Of a DNA stretch of 64,000 bases, positions 56,920 to 64,000 are shown one piece after another; within the stretch, counting starts at the first letter, position 1; each line of letters begins with the position of its first letter. Source of the DNA: Brevibacillus parabrevis. GTDB taxonomy: Bacteria; Bacillota; Bacilli; Brevibacillales; Brevibacillaceae. The position numbers and the translations under genes were made by a program. Under the pieces are notes generated by a model. The model ran no database searches, was not told the origin of the DNA, and saw nothing but the letters and a program-made list of their open reading frames with translations. The stretch is from NCBI RefSeq assembly GCF_003710905.1, contig NZ_RHHV01000007.1, positions 102,799 to 166,798 on the forward strand, given 5' to 3'.

Positions 56920-57161
56920 CTATTTGGATGTCTTGCAGACTGGCTTTTTTGAACGCAAAAAACGGAGATTCCCCATAGCGAATCTCCGTAAGAAGGACAG
57001 CCTACAGATTTCGTTACGTTCCTTTGTAATGGGAAAAAAGGGCAGACTGCACCTGGGCGAAAAAACGCGTTGTTTTTCCAGGAGCAAGGCTATCCAGTTT
57101 TTTAGGCCATTACAAAGTTGTTGTTGGCATACGTCGCACCCGTACCTTCCTATCCAAATAG
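56920..57161 (-). ncRNA. Large structured leader of the S4-domain gene
   Basis: On the minus strand a closing helix pairs ATCCAAATAG-type sequence (57152-57161) with CTATTTGGAT (56920-56929), ten perfect base pairs over about 240 bases. Inside, 57107-57117 (CCATTACAAAG) pairs with 57022-57032 (CTTTGTAATGG), with a nested CCTGG/CCAGG hairpin. A terminator hairpin lies at 56962-56989, ahead of the gene. No match to T-box, SAM, TPP, cobalamin or other classes that I can recognise. A free structured RNA such as 6S RNA is an alternative. Confidence 0.5.
56956..56989 (-). terminator. Terminator in the S4-gene leader
   Basis: On the minus strand ACGGAGATTC pairs perfectly with GAATCTCCGT, followed by TTTTTTGCG. 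It may end the glycosyltransferase transcript or act as a conditional attenuator for the S4-domain gene 75 bases downstream. Confidence 0.82.
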
Positions 57162-57203
57162 TTGTAAACGATTTTACCACAAATGGTTAATGTTACCAAC
57201 CCT

Positions 57204-58778
57204 TTATTCTCTCCACGGCACGAGATTTGGCTCGGCGTCCAAAATCGATTCGTATTGTTCTTTCCAGCCATACAGGGCGGTTGGGTCCAGCAGCTTGTAG
57301 CGGGCGTATTTTTCCTGGCGAATCTTTTCAGATGACCAGCCCAGATGCTTCACCCGGTAGTAACTGAGAAAGGAAGGCAGCTCGAAAATATTGCCGGGAA
57401 AGCGTCCGCAGTGCAAGGGCTGTTCTTTCCACAGATAGCGAAGGTTGGGGCGGTAGCGGACGATGAATGGGCGGTATACATAATGGGCGCGCCAATACGG
57501 GTCTTCACGGTAGTGGGATTCAGTCCACATATCATACAGGCGGAAGCAGCACACATCGCCATGCTGTCTGGAGAGCAGCGCATGTACACCTGTGGCAAAC
57601 CCGTCTTCAAAAACTTCGTCGGCATCCATGTTGACGATCCACTCTGGCTGGTGAGAAATGGTTTCTTTCCATTGCTGTTTGCGCAGGGCGACTTCGTTGG
57701 TGAATTGCGGCGTCGGGTTTCGGACGAGGTGGAGGGGAATGCCTTTTAGCAGCTCATGGCAAATTTCGGCGCTGTCGTCTGTGCTGCCGTCGTCGATAAT
57801 AACGGCTTCGTCGATGTACTCCCTGTGCTTGGTGAGCACGTGGGCGAGATGTTTGTCTGCCTCGTTGTGGATGACCATGGACAAAGTAATTTTGGGACGG
57901 GACGTGGGCACAGCGGGCACGGCAAGAGAGGGGGATTTTTTGACGCGGAGCGGAGCGGAACCGTAGATTTGTTTCATCCAGACGGTCGCTTCCGCAAAGT
58001 CACTTTCCCGGTACAGATGGAACGCGGGGTAGTGGGTGTCTACGAACAAAGAGAACCCTAGCGCCACAGCCCGTATGCAAAAATGGCGATCTTCTCCCCA
58101 AAACGTGACATTGTGAATACGCGAATAGTTCACGCCGGATTCCAATGCCTTCCGGCGAATCAAGGTGCAAGCGCCGAGGCCGCCCACTTCATACAGGCCG
58201 GGAACGCGCAGCTTTCCATAAAAGGCGTACTTTCTGAGGTATTGTTCCTCGGCAGAGATGGTTTCCAGCCGATGGTTGATTTCATACTGCGTGTACTGGT
58301 CCGTAAGCCAAACCTGGGGAACTGGCAGCGTGTCTGGCGTCCAACTCGTCCAGAAAACTTCCGAGACGATGTCTTTTTCCGATGCGAGCAAAGTTTCCAG
58401 CGTAGCTGGCTGGAGCAGCAAGTCCGAGTCGAGGAGGAACAGCCCGTCGTAGCCGCCTGATTTGGCGCGCTCGATCAGTTGGTTTTTGAAGGAAGCTACC
58501 CGCCAGACCAGCTCATCTGTCCAAATATGGGTCGTCTCGTTGCAAGAGTAGGTAGAGGGTGCTTCCTGGCTGCGGATGATCTCCACTTGGCCGGAGTGCT
58601 TTTCGGCAAAATGGTGGAGGAGTCTGCTCGAAGCAGGATCGTTATTGTCATCAACAAACAGGTAGTGGACGGCCATATCGGAAGTCGAAAGCTTTTCCAG
58701 CGAAAACAAAAACATGCGCAGCACGTCCGGTTGTTGGCAAACCGGGCTTCCAATCAAAATCCGCGTTTGCGTCGTCAT
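57204..58778 (-). CDS. Glycosyltransferase with two GT2-like domains
   Basis: A 524-residue protein. Residues 1-280 form a GT-A-like domain (TRILIGSPVCQQPDVLRMFL, YDGLFLLDSDLLLQPATLET with the DSD metal site, and WGEDRHFCIRAVALGFSLF). Residues 300-524 form a second domain (KITLSMVIHNEADKHLAHVL, AVIIDDGSTDDSAEICHELL, NMDADEVFED). Both retain an acidic metal-binding motif. ATG 58778 follows AAGGGGTGAT overlapping the upstream gene's stop, so the two glycosyltransferase genes are coupled. With the collagen-like protein nearby it probably takes part in surface-protein glycosylation, which is inference. Confidence 0.82.
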   Translation of the reverse strand: MTTQTRILIGSPVCQQPDVLRMFLFSLEKLSTSDMAVHYLFVDDNNDPASSRLLHHFAEKHSGQVEIIRSQEAPSTYSCNETTHIWTDELVWRVASFKNQLIERAKSGGYDGLFLLDSDLLLQPATLETLLASEKDIVSEVFWTSWTPDTLPVPQVWLTDQYTQYEINHRLETISAEEQYLRKYAFYGKLRVPGLYEVGGLGACTLIRRKALESGVNYSRIHNVTFWGEDRHFCIRAVALGFSLFVDTHYPAFHLYRESDFAEATVWMKQIYGSAPLRVKKSPSLAVPAVPTSRPKITLSMVIHNEADKHLAHVLTKHREYIDEAVIIDDGSTDDSAEICHELLKGIPLHLVRNPTPQFTNEVALRKQQWKETISHQPEWIVNMDADEVFEDGFATGVHALLSRQHGDVCCFRLYDMWTESHYREDPYWRAHYVYRPFIVRYRPNLRYLWKEQPLHCGRFPGNIFELPSFLSYYRVKHLGWSSEKIRQEKYARYKLLDPTALYGWKEQYESILDAEPNLVPWRE

Positions 58779-58782
58779 TTTA

Positions 58783-59883
58783 TCACCCCTTGGTCGATGG
58801 CGTGTGGGCACATGTACGCACCATGTTGGCCGAGGTCTGGTCGTATACGTGCGCCTCTTTTGATTTGCCCAGACGCTCCATGCAACGTCCGAGATAGTGC
58901 AAGGCATGAAAGCTGCCCATTCCTTGCTGACTGAGATGCTCCCAATGCTCTTCCCCGATCTCTAGGCAACGCTCGAACGATTGGATCGCTTCGGCGTACA
59001 GCCCGTGCTCCATCAAGAAAACTCCTTTGTAAAAATGCAGGTCCACGTAATCCGGATAGAGCCGAATGGCGCATTCGATGCCGGGCCATGCCCCCCGCAT
59101 GCTGCCGTGCCGGAACAAAATCTCGTATTTTAGCTTGTAAAAAAGAGACGGCGGCAACTGACTTTTGCCCAAAAAGCCTTCCAGCGCCTGATTGACGAGA
59201 ATGAAGGCGTGCTCCCATTTTTGCGCGCGATAAAATTCGCTGGCCAGGTGGTAGTCGCACCACGGGTCGCGATCGGGATTTTCCCTCTCTTCCAAAAGCA
59301 GCTTCAGGTTGCGTCTGGCTTTGTTTTTCTTCGTAACAACTTCTTCTATGTAGCCATAATGGTGAAGGCGGACAGGAATCAGCGGGATCGCCCCGTCCTG
59401 CGGAACCGTTTCGGGCCATTGCAGCACTTCATGAATATCCCTTGCAAATTGAAACCCCTTTTTGTTGCGAAAAAGGCGAATTTGCGCGTTGCGGCTTGCC
59501 AGATGCAGAGAGGCCGTTTCTTTTTTCGGGCCTTGGTAATGAAGGAGCTTGAGAAACAGGACGTCCGATTTGCTTGCAATGGCCGCCTGACGCAACGCCT
59601 CCTGATCTGCTTCCTCCAATCGCTCATCCGCATCGAGCCACAAAACCCATTCCCCACGGGCTTCTTTCAATCCGATATTCCGCGCTTTGGAAAAACTGTT
59701 TTCCCACGGAGCTTCGATGACTTTCGCACCGTATTTGCGGCAAAGCTCCTGTGTGCCGTCTGTTGAACCTGTGTCGACGACAATGATCTCATCTACAACA
59801 GAATGAACGCTTCCCAGACATGCTTCGATCTGATCGGCCTCGTCTTTGACAATCATGCATAGCGAAATGAGCGGAGGTGTCAT
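58783..59883 (-). CDS. GT2 glycosyltransferase with C-terminal TPR-like region
   Basis: A 366-residue protein. The N-terminal GT2 domain has LISLCMIVKDEADQIEACLG, EIIVVDTGSTDGTQELCRKY and the metal site WVLWLDADERLEEAD. The C-terminal half is helical with TPR-like repeats (LASEFYRAQKWEHAFILVNQ, YKGVFLMEHGLYAEAIQSFE). This SunS/tetratricopeptide plan is common in Firmicutes glycan clusters. ATG 59883 is taken since AAGGTGATAG lies before it; a GTG at 59895 is inside that site. It is first in a two-gene minus operon, divergent from a related gene at 60038. Confidence 0.85.
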   Translation of the reverse strand: MTPPLISLCMIVKDEADQIEACLGSVHSVVDEIIVVDTGSTDGTQELCRKYGAKVIEAPWENSFSKARNIGLKEARGEWVLWLDADERLEEADQEALRQAAIASKSDVLFLKLLHYQGPKKETASLHLASRNAQIRLFRNKKGFQFARDIHEVLQWPETVPQDGAIPLIPVRLHHYGYIEEVVTKKNKARRNLKLLLEERENPDRDPWCDYHLASEFYRAQKWEHAFILVNQALEGFLGKSQLPPSLFYKLKYEILFRHGSMRGAWPGIECAIRLYPDYVDLHFYKGVFLMEHGLYAEAIQSFERCLEIGEEHWEHLSQQGMGSFHALHYLGRCMERLGKSKEAHVYDQTSANMVRTCAHTPSTKG

Positions 59884-60037
59884 GGACGCTATCACCTTCT
59901 TTGGGTTGTTCTTTCATCATGCTTTCGATAAACCTTATTCTTTGAAAGCCAAAGTTATGTGAGGAGCGATATACATATTGGGCTTGGCCGGAAAATAGGA
60001 TGTAAAAAAGATTTTGCGCCTAAGGAGGGCGATCTGC

Positions 60038-61123
60038 ATGTTCACAGTCAGCCTGTGCATGATCGTTCGCAATGAAGAACAGACACTGGGTCGATGCTTG
60101 TCGACTGTGCGCGATTTGGTGGATGAGATCATCATTGTAGATACAGGGTCTGAAGATCAGACGCGCGAAATTGCCCGGTCATTCGGGGCGAGGCTGTTTG
60201 AGTTTGCGTGGATCGACGACTTTGCGGCAGCGCGCAACTTTGCTTTCAGCCAGGCGAGCAAAGACTATATTTTTTGGCTCGATGCCGACGATGTGTTGGA
60301 AGAAGCTGACCGGGAACGGTTTTTGGCGCTGCGGAAAATGGAGCCTTTTGAGTACGACAGTGTCTCCATGCCTTATCACCTTGCCTTTGACGATCGGGGC
60401 CAGCCTGTGAAGTTCCTGCGGCGAAATCGGCTGGTGAAGCGGCAACGCCAATTTGTCTGGCACGGCGCTGTCCACGAATATTTGGAGGTGGGAGGGGAGA
60501 TTTATCACAGCGACATTGCGGTCACGCATCGCAAGGAGAAGGCGTACACCGACCGCAATTTGCAAATTTATTTGCGGCGGCAGGAGCGAAACGAATCGTT
60601 TTCCCCCAGGGATCAGTACTACTTTGCCAACGAACTTTACGATCATGGCCGCTATCAGGAAGCGGCCGAGCAATATCAAGCCTTTTTGGATGGCGGACAG
60701 GGCTGGATCGAGGACCAGATTATGGCTTGCTATAAACAAGCGGAATGTTATGCGAACTTGCAGCAGCCGGAAAAACAGATTCAGTCCCTGGTGAGAACAT
60801 TGGCTTTTGACGCGCCGCGGGCGGAATTTTGCTGCAAGGTAGGGGCTTATTTTTTGGAGAAAAAGGATATTCATAAAGCGATTTACTGGTTCCGGCAAGC
60901 GACTTTGCTTGAACGGCCACCAAACATGATGGGGATGACAGATGAACCTGCCTGGTCGTGGCTGCCTCATTTGCAGTTGTGCTACTGCTATGATCAGATC
61001 GGGGAGTACGGAAGGGCAAAAATTCACCACGAGATGTCAAAGCTGCACCATCCTACGCATCCGAGCGTTTTGCACAACGAAAGGTACTTTGCCAGCCGGG
61101 AAGAAGCGCAGCCGTCAGTGTGA
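60038..61123 (+). CDS. GT2 glycosyltransferase with TPR-like region (paralogue)
   Basis: A 361-residue paralogue of the divergent neighbour. It opens FTVSLCMIVRNEEQTLGRCL, with EIIIVDTGSEDQTREIARSF and metal site FWLDADDVLEEAD, then shows TPR-like helices (FANELYDHGRYQEAAEQYQA, EKKDIHKAIYWFRQATLL). It should transfer a sugar from a nucleotide donor. AAGGAGG nine bases before ATG 60038 fixes the start. It is the first gene of the plus-strand unit leading to the anchor protein and collagen-like gene. Confidence 0.86.
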   Translation: MFTVSLCMIVRNEEQTLGRCLSTVRDLVDEIIIVDTGSEDQTREIARSFGARLFEFAWIDDFAAARNFAFSQASKDYIFWLDADDVLEEADRERFLALRKMEPFEYDSVSMPYHLAFDDRGQPVKFLRRNRLVKRQRQFVWHGAVHEYLEVGGEIYHSDIAVTHRKEKAYTDRNLQIYLRRQERNESFSPRDQYYFANELYDHGRYQEAAEQYQAFLDGGQGWIEDQIMACYKQAECYANLQQPEKQIQSLVRTLAFDAPRAEFCCKVGAYFLEKKDIHKAIYWFRQATLLERPPNMMGMTDEPAWSWLPHLQLCYCYDQIGEYGRAKIHHEMSKLHHPTHPSVLHNERYFASREEAQPSV

Positions 61124-61166
61124 GAGAATTGCTTTTTCCGGCGGCTGGAAACGGAGGTCATGAGAC

Positions 61167-61493
61167 ATGTCGTTGCCAAATGTGCCTGACATAACGCCGC
61201 GCATCACGCTGAAGCGCGAGGAAGTGTTTCATCTGTTGCTTACCTCTGTCGCCATGGAGGAAATCAGCCTGTCTCATATTATGAATGCGGAGGGGGAAAA
61301 AATTCAGCGTTTGCTGCAAAAAGAGGAGGTTTGCCTGGAAGATATGCTGCGCATTAACAAAAGCGTCGAAAGAATGCTGCGCAGCATCATCAGCAAGCAA
61401 ATTTTGCTGCAATTCAAGCTGGATAATATTTTGGAAATGGAACGAAAGCTGGGCGATTCGGGAGATCCTGCCGAGGATTGTCATGAGGAATAG
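61167..61493 (+). CDS. Repeat-free paralogue of the collagen-like protein's N-terminal domain
   Basis: A 108-residue protein. Its first 50 residues (SLPNVPDITPRITLKREEVF, then HLLLTSVAMEEISLSHIMNA) match the start of the collagen-like protein at 62430 ([20 protein letters not shown] and [19 protein letters not shown]). The rest is a helical region with EDMLRINKSVERMLRSIISK, parallel to [20 protein letters not shown] of the larger protein. It seems to be the same surface-anchoring domain without the repeat filament, perhaps a basal partner. GGAGG precedes ATG 61167. Confidence 0.7.
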   Translation: MSLPNVPDITPRITLKREEVFHLLLTSVAMEEISLSHIMNAEGEKIQRLLQKEEVCLEDMLRINKSVERMLRSIISKQILLQFKLDNILEMERKLGDSGDPAEDCHEE

Positions 61494-62352
61494 CTCGTTT
61501 GACCGAATGCTTGCAGGTGTGGTTCATTGGACGAATCGCCAGGGAACGACAGGGGGAACAGACGGATATGAGCGGCTTTTGGCCGCTGCCTTCGCCATGG
61601 AAAAAGCCATGGCTTCTCTGGCGGAATGCCAAGCGTGTCACACCAAAGCTTTTTTGCTTGCCGCCAAAACACATCCAAAGGAAGAAGCGATCCCACTTTT
61701 ATTCCAGGCGCTGAAATCGTCAAGTCTTTGGCTGGAAGCGATGATTATGTTGCATTGGATAACTTTTAGCCGGATAAAGGGGATGGCTTCTTTTTTTGCA
61801 TGGCAAGATCATATGGCAGAGAAATCGGAGCAGGTTGCGGAGGTTTGCAAAAGGTCATGGACGGCTGTGTACTCGTTTGGTCTAGCGGCCATTGGCCTAG
61901 TGGAACAGATCATTTTGCATGTCATTGCTCTCCAGCAAACGTCGCCCTGTCACCGATCGTCCGAGCAGCAGCTTATTCATTTGCTCGAACAGTTGGATGA
62001 TTTTTTTCGCATTTGTGTGCGGAAAGCGGATTTTTGGGGAGTGCCTTTTGCCAATCGAGGGATTGAGGGGGAAGCTGCACAGCGGGAAAAACGCTCCATG
62101 CTTGGTTCGGCTTTGCAGCAGTTGGAAAGGTATGGTTCGCCTTCGAGCGCGCTTTCTTCTGCTTTTAAAGTGAAATTGAAGGACATTGTCCTGCCATTGA
62201 AAAAGTACGGCGATCTCGGGGGGAGCGTCCGTTCCGTTATCGAGACAAATCGCCATTATCAAGCTCCTTGGTTAAACAGGGAGGTACTGCCCGCCGTGAC
62301 CAAAAGCCACAAGGTTGTGGTCCAGTCCAAGAAGTGGAAGAAGAATCCGTGA
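61483..62352 (+). CDS. Unknown protein in the spore-surface-like cluster
   Basis: A 289-residue protein, mostly helical (YERLLAAAFAMEKAMASLAE, SSLWLEAMIMLHWITFSRIK, SEQQLIHLLEQLDDFFRICV) with several cysteine/histidine residues and a basic C-terminus. No family is recognised. Its start overlaps the anchor paralogue by 11 bases (ATGAGGAATAG), so the two are coupled. It probably works with the collagen-like surface protein, for example in export or assembly, but there is no direct evidence. Confidence 0.6.
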   Translation: MRNSSFDRMLAGVVHWTNRQGTTGGTDGYERLLAAAFAMEKAMASLAECQACHTKAFLLAAKTHPKEEAIPLLFQALKSSSLWLEAMIMLHWITFSRIKGMASFFAWQDHMAEKSEQVAEVCKRSWTAVYSFGLAAIGLVEQIILHVIALQQTSPCHRSSEQQLIHLLEQLDDFFRICVRKADFWGVPFANRGIEGEAAQREKRSMLGSALQQLERYGSPSSALSSAFKVKLKDIVLPLKKYGDLGGSVRSVIETNRHYQAPWLNREVLPAVTKSHKVVVQSKKWKKNP

Positions 62353-62384
62353 GGTTGGATGGTGTTCTTTTGGCTATTGAATAA

Positions 62385-64000
<1,616 letters not shown>

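Noticed and set aside
56890..57190. Small ORFs on both strands between the S4-domain gene and the glycosyltransferase
   Set aside because: They lie in the structured leader, lack ribosome sites and overlap its helices and terminator.

Overview
The window looks like a chromosome segment of a Brevibacillus-type Paenibacillaceae, an aerobic endospore former. This is inferred from moderate GC, strong AAGGAGG-type ribosome sites, frequent GTG and TTG starts, a Spo0E-like protein, a KinB-like kinase, a spore-surface-like collagen protein and a PBSX-family tail cluster. Species was not determined.

Layout. 1-4060: a structured leader with terminator, then a FecB/FecCD-type metal or cofactor ABC importer and a methyltransferase. 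4221-8295: SUFU-like and DUF4272 proteins, then an ECF sigma factor with its probable membrane anti-sigma factor. 8401-10942: a TetR regulator with a leaderless, self-overlapping promoter, and a reductase-hydrolase fusion. 11102-19095: OppA-type lipoprotein, DoxX protein, chemoreceptor, an NADH dehydrogenase-like flavoprotein with an ECF41 sigma factor, and an acetyltransferase. 19334-28189: two peptide quorum-sensing receptor/pheromone pairs (RRNPP type), with DDAH, IclR and DUF421 genes between them; the second pair lies in an AT-rich island with a Spo0E-like protein and exported proteins, followed by a GNAT pseudogene. 28212-36638: a sporulation-type kinase, a SAM riboswitch in front of a ribose-type ABC importer, a hydrolase, methionine aminopeptidase, 3-methyladenine glycosylase and a DinB protein.

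36975-56166 is a complete contractile tail element without capsid, portal, terminase or integrase genes: a tailocin (R-type, PBSX/diffocin-like). It has a LexA box in its promoter, an ArpU/Xpf-like late activator, an AT-rich cargo insert, sheath, tube, chaperones linked by a -1 frameshift site, tape measure, baseplate genes, a large fibre, holin and amidase. The expected working is SOS induction, activator-driven late transcription, then lysis and particle release.

56377-64000: an S4-domain protein behind a large structured leader with its own terminator, then three GT2-type glycosyltransferase genes next to a spore-surface-like anchor domain protein, an unknown protein and a very long G-X-T collagen-like protein that runs off the window. 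The threonine-rich repeats and adjacent glycosyltransferases suggest a glycosylated spore-surface filament.

The best candidates for undescribed biology are the two receptor/pheromone pairs with their shared upstream palindrome, the SOS-controlled tailocin with its frameshift and cargo insert, the S4-gene leader RNA, and the leaderless TetR autoregulatory promoter.
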